Below, in pieces: positions 27,702-35,279 of a stretch of 64,000 nucleotides of DNA. Below the pieces are notes generated by a model. That model did no database searches, was not told where the DNA came from, and saw only the letters and a program-made list of their open reading frames with translations. The position numbers were made by a program, and so were the translations under genes. This DNA is from Streptomyces sp. DH41 (GTDB lineage: Bacteria; Actinomycetota; Actinomycetes; Streptomycetales; Streptomycetaceae): the NCBI RefSeq assembly GCF_029813785.1, contig NZ_JARVKY010000001.1:372001-436000 (forward strand). Reading direction: 5' to 3'. Positions within the stretch are counted from its first letter, which is position 1, and every line of letters begins with the position of its first letter.

Positions 27702-28751
27702 ATGGCGAGCATCGGCATCAAGGACGTCGCCGCCGCGGCCGGCGTGTCCGTCGCGACGGTGTCGCGCGCGCTCAACGGCCACCCGTCGGTCAGCGCCGCC
27801 GCACGCGAGCGCGTCCTGGCCGCCGTCGAGACGCTGGGCTACCGCCCGAACGCCGTCGCCCGGTCGTTGCGCACCGACCAGACCCGCACCCTCGGCCTGG
27901 TCATCAGCGACGTCATGAACCCGTACTTCACCGAGCTGGCCCGTTCCGTCGAGGAGGAGGCCCGCGCGCTCGGCTACAGCGTCATCATCGGCAACGCCGA
28001 CGAGCGGCCCGATCTCCAGGACCACCACGTCACGACGCTGCTGGACCGGCGTATCGACGGGCTCCTCGTCTCCCCCACCGACGGCGGCTCGCCCGGGATG
28101 CTGGCGGCCGCGCGGGCCGGGACGCCGATGGTGTTCGTCGACCGCTGGATCCCCGGCGTCGACGTGCCCGTCGTCCGGTCGGACGGGCGGACCGCCGTCC
28201 GGGACCTGGTGGCACACCTGCACGGGCTCGGTCACCGGCGGCTCGCCATCATCGCCGGGCCCGCCGCCACCACGACCGGACGCGAGCGCGTCGACGCCTT
28301 CCGCGAGGCGCTCGGCGCGTACGGGCTCCCCCTCCCCGACGCCTACATCGGCCAGGGCGACTTCCAGGCGGAGAGCGGACGGCGGGTCACCGAGGGGTTC
28401 CTCGACCTGCCCGAACCGCCCGACGTGATCTTCGCCGCCGACAACCTGATGGCGCTCGGCGCGCTGGACGCCGTACGCGCACGCGGGCTACGGGTCCCCG
28501 AGGACATCGCGCTCGCCGCGTTCGACGACATCCGCTGGTTCGTGCACACCGATCCGCCCGTCACCGCGATCGCCCAGCCCACCGGCGACCTCGGCCGAGC
28601 CGCCGTGCGCGCGCTGGTCGACCGCATCGAGGGCCGGCCCGGCGAGTCCGTCACCCTCCCGGCCCGGCTCGTCGTCCGCCGCTCCTGCGGTGAGGCGACG
28701 ACCCCCCGACAATCCCCTTCCCCCTCCCCCGTACGAAGGAGTACGCCGTGA
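27702..28751 (+). CDS. rbsR: LacI-family repressor of the ribose operon
   Basis: A 349-residue LacI/GalR regulator: helix-turn-helix IKDVAAAAGVSVATVSRALNGHPSVS at residues 5-30, hinge to residue 60, then a periplasmic-binding-like effector domain (RTLGLVISDVMNPYFTELARSVEEEA ... FAADNLMALGALDAVRARG). It is the first gene of the rbs operon and shares a GTGA overlap with rbsA. D-ribose is the expected inducer. Confidence 0.92.
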   Translation: MASIGIKDVAAAAGVSVATVSRALNGHPSVSAAARERVLAAVETLGYRPNAVARSLRTDQTRTLGLVISDVMNPYFTELARSVEEEARALGYSVIIGNADERPDLQDHHVTTLLDRRIDGLLVSPTDGGSPGMLAAARAGTPMVFVDRWIPGVDVPVVRSDGRTAVRDLVAHLHGLGHRRLAIIAGPAATTTGRERVDAFREALGAYGLPLPDAYIGQGDFQAESGRRVTEGFLDLPEPPDVIFAADNLMALGALDAVRARGLRVPEDIALAAFDDIRWFVHTDPPVTAIAQPTGDLGRAAVRALVDRIEGRPGESVTLPARLVVRRSCGEATTPRQSPSPSPVRRSTP

Positions 28752-30337
28752 GCAGCCGCAGTCCGGACGAGTTGCTGCGCATCGAGGGCATCCGCAAGAC
28801 CTTCCCCGGCGTGGTCGCGCTCGACAGCGTCGACTTCGACCTGCGCCGGGGCGAGGTGCACGTGCTCCTCGGTGAGAACGGCGCGGGCAAGAGCACGCTC
28901 ATCAAGATGCTCTCCGGCGCCTACACACCCGACGCCGGGCGGATCCTGGCCGGTGGCGAGGAGGTGCGCATCCACGGTGCGCAGGACTCCGAGCGCCTCG
29001 GGATCGCCACCATCTACCAGGAGTTCAACCTCGTCCCCGATCTGACGGTCGCCGAGAACATCTTCCTGGGCCGCCAGCCGCGCCGCCTGGGGATGATCGA
29101 CCGGAAGAAGATGGACGCGGACGCGGAAGTGCTGCTGAAGCGGGTCGGACTGAGCGTGTCGCCGCGCGCGCGGGTGCGTGAACTCGGCATCGCACGACTC
29201 CAGATGGTCGAGATCGCCAAGGCGCTCAGCCTGGACGCGCGCGTGCTCATCATGGACGAGCCGACCGCCGTACTGACCTCCGAGGAGGTCGACAAGCTGT
29301 TCGCCATCGTGCGGCAACTGCGCGAGGACGGTGTCGGCATCGTCTTCATCACCCATCACCTGGAGGAGATCGCCGCCCTCGGCGACCGCGTCACCGTCAT
29401 CCGGGACGGACGGAGCGTCGGGCAGGTGCCCGCCTCCACGCCCGAGGACGAGCTCGTACGGCTCATGGTCGGCCGGTCGATCGAGCAGCAGTACCCGCGC
29501 GAGCGCGCCGACACCGGCGAGGCACTGCTCAAGGTGGAGGGGCTCACGCGGGACGGTGTCTTCCACGACGTCGGCTTCGAGGTGCGCGCCGGTGAGGTCG
29601 TCGGCATCGCGGGCCTCGTCGGCGCCGGGCGGACGGAGGTCGTCCGGGCCGTGTTCGGCGCCGACCCGTACGACACGGGAACCGTGCACGTCGCGGGCGA
29701 CCGGCTCCGCCGCCACGACGTCAACGCCGCCATGGCGGCCGGTATCGGGCTCGTCCCCGAGGACCGCAAGGGGCAGGGGCTCGTCCTGGACGCCTCCGTC
29801 GAGGAGAACCTGGGACTGGTCACCCTCCGGTCCACGTCCCGCGCGGGGCTCGTCGACCTCAAGGGCCAGCACGAGGCGGCCGAGCGGATCGCCGGGCAGC
29901 TCGGCGTGCGGATGGCCGGCCTCGGCCAGCACGTGCGCACGCTCTCCGGCGGCAACCAGCAGAAGGTCGTCATCGGCAAGTGGCTGCTGGCGGACACGAA
30001 GGTGCTGATCCTCGACGAGCCGACGCGCGGCATCGACGTCGGCGCCAAGGTCGAGATCTACCAGCTGATCAACGAACTCACCGCGGGCGGCGCCGCCGTC
30101 CTGATGATCTCCAGCGACCTGCCCGAGGTGCTCGGCATGAGCGACCGGGTGGTGGTCATGGCGCAGGGCCGCGTCGCGGGAGAACTCACCGCGGAACAGG
30201 CGACCCAGGACACCGTGATGGCACTCGCCGTCAGCACACCCCACAGCCGCACCGACGACACCAGCCACACCAGTGACACCGGCGATACCGGTGACACCCC
30301 CCGCAGCAACGGAACGGAGGCCTCCCGTGGCCACTGA
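28748..30337 (+). CDS. rbsA: ribose ABC transporter ATPase, two nucleotide-binding domains
   Basis: A 529-residue RbsA-type ATPase with two ABC domains. The first has Walker A GENGAGKSTLIKM near residue 40 and Walker B VLIMDEPTAVLT. The second has a degenerate Walker A (GLVGAGRTEVVRAVFG), signature LSGGNQQKVVIGKWL and LILDEPTRGIDVGA. It energises ribose uptake with the RbsCB fusion. The C-terminus carries a short Thr/Ser/Asp repeat (SHTSDTGDTGDTP). GTG start, 4-bp overlap with rbsR, 11-bp overlap with rbsCB. Confidence 0.95.
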   Translation: MSSRSPDELLRIEGIRKTFPGVVALDSVDFDLRRGEVHVLLGENGAGKSTLIKMLSGAYTPDAGRILAGGEEVRIHGAQDSERLGIATIYQEFNLVPDLTVAENIFLGRQPRRLGMIDRKKMDADAEVLLKRVGLSVSPRARVRELGIARLQMVEIAKALSLDARVLIMDEPTAVLTSEEVDKLFAIVRQLREDGVGIVFITHHLEEIAALGDRVTVIRDGRSVGQVPASTPEDELVRLMVGRSIEQQYPRERADTGEALLKVEGLTRDGVFHDVGFEVRAGEVVGIAGLVGAGRTEVVRAVFGADPYDTGTVHVAGDRLRRHDVNAAMAAGIGLVPEDRKGQGLVLDASVEENLGLVTLRSTSRAGLVDLKGQHEAAERIAGQLGVRMAGLGQHVRTLSGGNQQKVVIGKWLLADTKVLILDEPTRGIDVGAKVEIYQLINELTAGGAAVLMISSDLPEVLGMSDRVVVMAQGRVAGELTAEQATQDTVMALAVSTPHSRTDDTSHTSDTGDTGDTPRSNGTEASRGH

Positions 30338-32279
30338 CACGCTCAAGAGCAAGCCGGGCGCGCAGGGCGCCACGGGCGGCCTGCGCCGCCTGCTGCTCGA
30401 CAACGGCGCGCTGACCGCGCTGATCGTCCTCGTCATCGCCATGTCGGCGCTGTCCGGGGACTTCCTGACCGCCGACAACCTGCTGAACGTCGGCGTCCAG
30501 GCCGCCGTCACCGCGATCCTCGCGTTCGGTGTCACCTTCGTCATCGTCTCCGCGGGCATCGACCTGTCGGTCGGCTCGGTCGCCGCGCTGTCGGCCACCG
30601 TGCTGGCGTGGAGCGCCACCGAGGCCGGGATGCCGGTCGTACTCGCGGTGCTGCTGTCCGTCGCGACGGGCATCGCCTGCGGCCTGGTGAACGGCTTCCT
30701 CATCTCGTACGGGAAACTGCCGCCGTTCATCGCGACGCTCGCCATGCTGTCGGTGGGACGCGGTCTGTCGCTGGTCATCTCGCAGGGCTCGCCCATCGCC
30801 TTCCCGGACTCCGTCTCCCACCTGGGCGACACGCTCGGCGGGTGGCTGCCGGTGCCGGTGCTCGTGATGATCGTGATGGGGCTGATCACCGCGTTCGTCC
30901 TCGGACGGACCTACATCGGCCGCTCCATGTACGCCATCGGCGGCAACGAGGAGGCCGCGCGCCTGTCCGGGCTGCGGGTGAAGCGGCAGAAGCTCGCCAT
31001 CTACGCCTTCTCCGGACTGTTCGCCGCCGCCGCGGGCATCGTGCTCGCCTCCCGGCTCTCCTCCGCGCAGCCGCAGGCCGCGCAGGGTTACGAACTGGAC
31101 GCCATCGCCGCCGTCGTCATCGGCGGTGCCTCGCTCGCGGGCGGCACCGGCAAGGCGTCGGGCACGCTGATCGGCGCGCTGATCCTCGCGGTGCTGCGCA
31201 ACGGCCTCAACCTGCTGTCCGTCTCCGCGTTCTGGCAGCAGGTCGTCATCGGTGTCGTCATCGCGCTGGCGGTACTGCTGGACACGCTGCGGCGCAAGGC
31301 GGGGGCGACCACGCCGGCGGCCGGGGCCGGCGGGGGCGGCAAGGGCAAGCAGGCACTGACGTACCTGATCGCCGCCGTCGTCGCGGTGGCCGTCGTCGGG
31401 GCGACCTCGCTCCTGCACAACGGCTCCTCGGCCGGCAAGACGCACAAGGTCGGCCTGTCGCTGTCCACGCTCAACAACCCGTTCTTCGTACAGATCAGGG
31501 ACGGTGCCGAGGAGGAGGCGAAGAAGGCGGGCGTGGACCTGACGGTCACGGACGCGCAGAACGACGCCTCCCAGCAGGCCAACCAGCTGCAGAACTTCGT
31601 CAGCGGGGGCCTGTCCTCGATCATCGTCAACCCGGTGGACTCCGACGCGGCCGGTCCCGCGGTGCGCGGCGCGAACAAGGACGACATCCCCGTCATCGCC
31701 GTGGACCGCGGCGTCAACGAGGCGAAGACGGCCGCGCTGGTCGCCTCCGACAACGTCGAGGGCGGTGAGCTGGGCGCCAGGGCGCTCGCCGAGAAGCTCG
31801 GCGGCAAGGGCACGATCGTCATCCTCCAGGGCCAGGCGGGCACCTCCGCCAGCCGGGAGCGCGGGGCGGGCTTCGCGGCCGGCCTGAAGGAGTACCCGGG
31901 CATCAAGGTCGTCGCCAAGCAGCCCGCGGACTTCGACCGCACCAAGGGCCTGGACGTGATGACCAACCTGCTCCAGGCTCACCCCGACATCGACGGCGTC
32001 TTCGCGGAGAACGACGAGATGGCGCTCGGCGCGATCAAGGCGCTGGGTTCCAAGGCGGGCAAGTCGGTCCAGGTCGTCGGCTTCGACGGCACCCCGGACG
32101 GGCTGAAGGCGGTACGCGAGGGCACGTTGTTCGCGTCCGTCGCGCAGCAGCCGAAGGAACTGGGCAGGATCGCCGTGCGGAACGCGCTGCGCGCGGCCGA
32201 CGGCGAGAAGGTGGACACAATGGTGAAGGTGCCGGTGAAGGTGGTCACCAAGGAGAACGTGGCCGGCTTCGAGGGCTGA
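30327..32279 (+). CDS. rbsCB: ribose permease fused to ribose-binding protein
   Basis: A 650-residue fusion. Residues 1-320 are the RbsC permease (LLNVGVQAAVTAILAFGVTFVIV, AGIDLSVGSVAALSA, GGTGKASGTLIGALILAVLRNG). A Gly/Lys linker (AGGGGKGKQ) follows, then one extra membrane segment at about 341-362, then an RbsB-type binding protein from about 372 to 650 (HKVGLSLSTLNNPFFVQIRDG, GKGTIVILQGQAGTSASRERG, DGVFAENDEMALGA). The extra segment places the binding protein outside, tethered to its own permease, so no separate lipoprotein is needed. The GTG at 30327 has GGAGG upstream and overlaps rbsA. From memory, S. coelicolor carries a similar bifunctional gene. Confidence 0.93.
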   Translation: MATDTLKSKPGAQGATGGLRRLLLDNGALTALIVLVIAMSALSGDFLTADNLLNVGVQAAVTAILAFGVTFVIVSAGIDLSVGSVAALSATVLAWSATEAGMPVVLAVLLSVATGIACGLVNGFLISYGKLPPFIATLAMLSVGRGLSLVISQGSPIAFPDSVSHLGDTLGGWLPVPVLVMIVMGLITAFVLGRTYIGRSMYAIGGNEEAARLSGLRVKRQKLAIYAFSGLFAAAAGIVLASRLSSAQPQAAQGYELDAIAAVVIGGASLAGGTGKASGTLIGALILAVLRNGLNLLSVSAFWQQVVIGVVIALAVLLDTLRRKAGATTPAAGAGGGGKGKQALTYLIAAVVAVAVVGATSLLHNGSSAGKTHKVGLSLSTLNNPFFVQIRDGAEEEAKKAGVDLTVTDAQNDASQQANQLQNFVSGGLSSIIVNPVDSDAAGPAVRGANKDDIPVIAVDRGVNEAKTAALVASDNVEGGELGARALAEKLGGKGTIVILQGQAGTSASRERGAGFAAGLKEYPGIKVVAKQPADFDRTKGLDVMTNLLQAHPDIDGVFAENDEMALGAIKALGSKAGKSVQVVGFDGTPDGLKAVREGTLFASVAQQPKELGRIAVRNALRAADGEKVDTMVKVPVKVVTKENVAGFEG

Positions 32280-32300
32280 CACGGTTTCAGGAGAGTTGGC

Positions 32301-32327
32301 GGCGGGCGGTCACATCGACCGCCCGCC
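32301..32327 (+). terminator. rbsCB-rbsK intergenic hairpin
   Basis: A perfect 10-bp stem (GGCGGGCGGT 32301-32310 with 32318-32327) and a 7-nt loop, 21 nt after the rbsCB stop. It may attenuate rbsKD or protect the upstream message. Confidence 0.65.
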
Positions 32328-32329
32328 CT

Positions 32330-32398
32330 TCTCACTCGGATCCATTCGGGTCCACTCGGTTTCACTCGGTTTCACTCGGTTTCACTCGGATCATTCGG
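32330..32398 (+). repeat. decamer tandem repeat before rbsK
   Basis: Seven 10-bp units, the middle three identical (TTTCACTCGG at 32360-32389), the outer ones degenerate. They fill the gap between the hairpin and the rbsK ribosome site (GGGGAGCG). Ten-bp spacing puts every unit on the same DNA face. Confidence 0.85.
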
Positions 32399-32413
32399 AT
32401 CGGGGAGCGATTC

Positions 32414-33316
32414 ATGTACGACTACGACCTCCTGGTCGTGGGATCGGCCAACGCCGACCTCGTGATCGGCGTCGAGCGGCGGCCGGGTGCCGGCGAGACG
32501 GTGCTCGGCACCGACCTGGCCGTCCACCCCGGCGGCAAGGGCGCGAACCAGGCGGTCGCCGCCGCCCGCCTCGGCGCCCGTACGGCCCTGCTGGCCCGGG
32601 TGGGCGACGACGACTACGGCAGGCTGCTGCTCGACTCGCAGCGGGCGGCCGGTGTCGACACGGTCGGCGTGCTGGTGGGCGGGGCGCCGACCGGCGTCGC
32701 GCTGATCACCGTCGACCCGTCGGGCGACAACAGCATCGTCGTCTCGCCGGGCGCGAACGGCCGGCTGGCACCGGGGGACGTCAGCGCCGCCGCGAGCCTC
32801 TTCCACGCCTCCCGCGTGGTCTCCACACAGCTGGAGATCCCGCTGGAGACGGTCGTGGAGGTGGTCCGGAGTCTGGCGCCGGACAGCCGCTTCGTGCTGA
32901 ACCCGTCGCCGCCGCGCCCGCTCCCGCCGGAGGTGTTGGCGGCCTGCGACCCGCTGATCGTCAACGAGCACGAGGCGAAGGTCATCCTCGGCGACTCCTG
33001 TGTGAGCGAACGCCCCGAGGACTGGGCCCGCATCCTGCTGGCCAAGGGGCCGCGCTCGGTGGTGGTGACCCTGGGCGCCGAGGGCGCGCTGGTGGCGTCG
33101 TCCGAGGGTGTCTCCCGCGTCCCCTCCGTGAAGGTGGACGCCGTGGACACGACGGGCGCGGGCGACGCGTTCACCGCGGCGCTGGCCTGGCGGCTCGGCA
33201 CGGGTGAGTCGCTCACCGAGGCGGCGGCGTACGCGGCGCGGGTCGGCGCGGCGGCCGTCACGAAGGCGGGCGCGCAGGCGTCGTACCCGACGGCGGCCCA
33301 GGCGGAGGCGCTGTGA
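32414..33316 (+). CDS. rbsK: ribokinase
   Basis: A 300-residue PfkB-family ribokinase, which phosphorylates D-ribose to ribose 5-phosphate. The substrate signature is PGGKGANQAVAAARLG near residue 38. The C-terminal signature DTTGAGDAFTAALAWRLG near 245 supplies the catalytic Asp. Co-directional with the transporter genes and overlapping rbsD by 4 bp (GTGA). Confidence 0.95.
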   Translation: MYDYDLLVVGSANADLVIGVERRPGAGETVLGTDLAVHPGGKGANQAVAAARLGARTALLARVGDDDYGRLLLDSQRAAGVDTVGVLVGGAPTGVALITVDPSGDNSIVVSPGANGRLAPGDVSAAASLFHASRVVSTQLEIPLETVVEVVRSLAPDSRFVLNPSPPRPLPPEVLAACDPLIVNEHEAKVILGDSCVSERPEDWARILLAKGPRSVVVTLGAEGALVASSEGVSRVPSVKVDAVDTTGAGDAFTAALAWRLGTGESLTEAAAYAARVGAAAVTKAGAQASYPTAAQAEAL

Positions 33317-33702
33317 AGAGGACCGGCATACTCAACCGCCACCTGTCCGGCGCCCTGGCCGAACTCGGCCACGGGGACGGGATCCTGGTCTGCGACGCGG
33401 GCATGCCCATACCGGACGGCCCGCGCGTCGTCGACCTGGCCTTCCGCGCCGGTGTGCCCTCCTTCGCGGAGGTGGTGGACGGCCTGCTCGCCGAGCTGGT
33501 GATCGAGGGCGCGACGGCGGCGACGGAAGTCCGGGAGACCAACACCGAGGCCGCCGCGCTGCTGGACGCTCACTTCCCCGCCCTCGCACTCGTCCCGCAC
33601 GAGCGACTGAAGGAACTTTCCGCCGGGGCCCGGCTGGTCGTCCGCACCGGCGAGGCACGACCGTACGCGAACGTACTGCTGCACTGCGGCGTCTTCTTCT
33701 AG
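33313..33702 (+). CDS. rbsD: D-ribose pyranase
   Basis: A 129-residue RbsD protein, which interconverts pyranose and furanose forms of ribose before phosphorylation. Diagnostic segments are LAELGHGDGILVCDAGMPIP (with the catalytic His region), EVRETNTEAAALLDAHFP and the C-terminus RTGEARPYANVLLHCGVFF. Last gene of the operon, followed by the hairpin at 33760. Confidence 0.95.
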   Translation: MKRTGILNRHLSGALAELGHGDGILVCDAGMPIPDGPRVVDLAFRAGVPSFAEVVDGLLAELVIEGATAATEVRETNTEAAALLDAHFPALALVPHERLKELSAGARLVVRTGEARPYANVLLHCGVFF

Positions 33703-33759
33703 ACCCAGCGGCCCCAGCGGCCCCAGCAGCCGCAACAGCCACAGAGCACCGAGGAGCTT

Positions 33760-33792
33760 CGAGGGAGCCCAGTCGAAGACCGGGCCCCCTCG
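33760..33792 (+). terminator. rbs operon terminator
   Basis: An 11-bp stem with one mismatch (33760-33770 with 33782-33792) followed by a short T tract. Confidence 0.65.
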
Positions 33793-33899
33793 GGTTTCCC
33801 CTCCCCCTCAGAACCCCCACCGATCCCCCCGGATCCCCCCAGATCCCTCGGATCCCCCCACCGGGGTGTCCTGATGCCAAGTACGACCCGCGGAGCGAC

Positions 33900-33971
33900 G
33901 GAACGGTTGCACCGTTCCCGCGGAAACTTTTCCGGCCGTCCGCCACAGGCACGGAACGGAGGCCGTGCCTG
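33900..33971 (+). promoter_or_regulatory. two dyads upstream of the WXG100 operon
   Basis: GGAACGGTTGCACCGTTCC (33900-33918) is a perfect 8-bp dyad with a 3-nt centre. CAGGCACGG (33946-33954) and CCGTGCCTG (33963-33971) form a second 9-bp dyad. Both lie 150-220 bp upstream of the first gene of the type VII island; the cognate regulator is unknown. Confidence 0.5.
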
Positions 33972-34122
33972 CGTCGTACCGCCCGGGTCGCCGGGCATGG
34001 TCGGCCGGGCCATGTCCGGATCGCGTCACGTCCTGATCAACAGCGTTGCGTCCGCAATGCCTTGTGCGACAGCATGTTCGAGCAGATTTGTGATGCGTAC
34101 GCGACGCACGGGGGTGACGCAC

Positions 34123-34455
34123 GTGAAGTTCGACATGGGGTCCACGACCCTGTCGGATCTGGGCAGGAACACGGTCGGTTCGAGCACCGACCTGGGCACG
34201 CTGATCCGCATGCTGATCCAGGCGGCCGAGCCGCTGGAGGGCAAGTTCAACGGATCCGGCAAGGTCGCGTTCGACTCGTTCAAGACGCGCGCGGACGAGA
34301 TCACCGCCGCGCTCAACGGGTCGCTCAGCGCGATCCTCGAAGGCCAGGGCGGTATGGACACCGCGTTCGCCACCGGTGACACCGAACAGCAGGACAACGC
34401 GCAGCGGAACATGGGCGCGGCCAACTTCGACGCGGCCCGCTTCGGCGCGCGCTAG
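34123..34455 (+). CDS. WXG100-like (ESAT-6 family) small protein
   Basis: A 110-residue, mostly helical protein. The helix-turn-helix centre reads KFNGSGKVAFDSFKTRADEI, where FNG replaces the W-x-G turn of WXG100 proteins, flanked by two helices of about 35 residues. The start is taken as GTG 34123 with a G-rich site upstream; GTG 34114 and ATG 34093 are also in frame. Likely the EsxB-like partner of the next gene and a type VII secretion substrate. Confidence 0.75.
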   Translation: MKFDMGSTTLSDLGRNTVGSSTDLGTLIRMLIQAAEPLEGKFNGSGKVAFDSFKTRADEITAALNGSLSAILEGQGGMDTAFATGDTEQQDNAQRNMGAANFDAARFGAR

Positions 34456-34500
34456 ACCGCAGGCCAGGGCAGAGGCCGAGAAACACAGGGGGTTTTGACG

Positions 34501-34812
34501 ATGGGCCAGAATCTGGACCGCCGCTCCTACGACACCGGGGCGTCGACCGAGGTGCAGGGTGGCTTGCAGGGAATCGTCGGGCAGTTGGAGCGCGTACTGA
34601 CCGACCGCGACAAGGCCGTGAAGGCCGCCATGGCCGACTTCCAGGCCGATGGCGTCTCCGATGAGTACCACGGCAAGGAAGTGCGCTGGAACCGCGCGGC
34701 CGACGAAGTGCGCAGCATCATCCAACTGGTGCGCACGACCCTCGAGGACAACGACGGGACGGCCCAGTCGACGATGGCGAAGGCGCGGGCGGCGGTCGAC
34801 AACATCGGCTGA
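34501..34812 (+). CDS. ESAT-6-like protein (pore-forming ESAT-6 family)
   Basis: A 103-residue helical-hairpin protein (NLDRRSYDTGASTEVQGGLQGI ... DEYHGKEVRWNRAADEVRSIIQLVRTTL). YHG replaces W-x-G at the turn. The ATG at 34501 follows AGGGGG by about 8 nt; the TTG at 34495 is an alternative. It follows the first WXG100-like gene by 45 bp, as a typical EsxA/EsxB pair. Confidence 0.8.
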   Translation: MGQNLDRRSYDTGASTEVQGGLQGIVGQLERVLTDRDKAVKAAMADFQADGVSDEYHGKEVRWNRAADEVRSIIQLVRTTLEDNDGTAQSTMAKARAAVDNIG

Positions 34813-34843
34813 CGCGGGACGCGTCGGCGGACGCGGGAGCACG

Positions 34844-34884
34844 GGGGAACGGGGAACGGGGAACGGGGAACGGGGAACGGGGAA
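34844..34884 (+). repeat. GGGGAAC heptamer repeat at a ribosome site
   Basis: Five perfect GGGGAAC units (34844-34878) and a sixth ending in T (34879-34884) run up to 6 nt before the ATG at 34890. The last units supply the ribosome-binding purines, so copy number changes the leader. Confidence 0.9.
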
Positions 34885-34889
34885 TCCAC

Positions 34890-35279
34890 ATGACGGGGTG
34901 GGACATCTCGCCGTCGGGCGTGCAAGGCGTCCTCAAGGAGACGGCGCAGGCGGCCGAGGGTCTGTCGAACACCGGGAAGGCTCTCCAGGAGACGCTGCCG
35001 AGTGCGGCCGGGTCCGCCGGCACGATCCAGCAGGGCGGCGTGGAGCGGAGCGGGGTCCAGGGTCCGGTCGCCGCGGCGCTGGGTGAGTTCTTCGCCGCCT
35101 ACCAGGAGAAGCTGATGTACGTCGCGGTGCGCACGTCGAACTCCCTCAACGGGGCGGCCGACGCGACCAACGCGTACGTCAAAGGTGACCTGAACATGGC
35201 CGCGCGGGCGCAGGCGAACGCGCTGAAGGAACCGAAGATCGACCTGCCGGGGGCGGACGGGCAACAGGGGGGCAAGTGA
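34890..35279 (+). CDS. DUF6507 family protein, type VII associated
   Basis: A 129-residue protein beginning MTGWDISPSGVQGVLKETAQAAEG, with a long helical body (EFFAAYQEKLMYVAVRTSNSLNGAADATNAYVKGDLNMAARAQ). This matches the small DUF6507 family found between ESAT-6-like genes and large secreted effectors in Streptomyces. Probably an effector-specific secretion partner. It overlaps the next gene by 4 bp (GTGA). Confidence 0.78.
   Translation: MTGWDISPSGVQGVLKETAQAAEGLSNTGKALQETLPSAAGSAGTIQQGGVERSGVQGPVAAALGEFFAAYQEKLMYVAVRTSNSLNGAADATNAYVKGDLNMAARAQANALKEPKIDLPGADGQQGGK

Larger units (their letters stand above)
33703..34122. other. intergenic region, rbsD end to type VII island
   Basis: A 420-bp region without a convincing gene. 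It contains the rbsD terminator (33760-33792), another C-rich decamer repeat (GATCCCCCC-type units at 33821-33858), and two clean dyads at 33900-33918 and 33946-33971 upstream of the WXG100-like operon. Confidence 0.6.
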
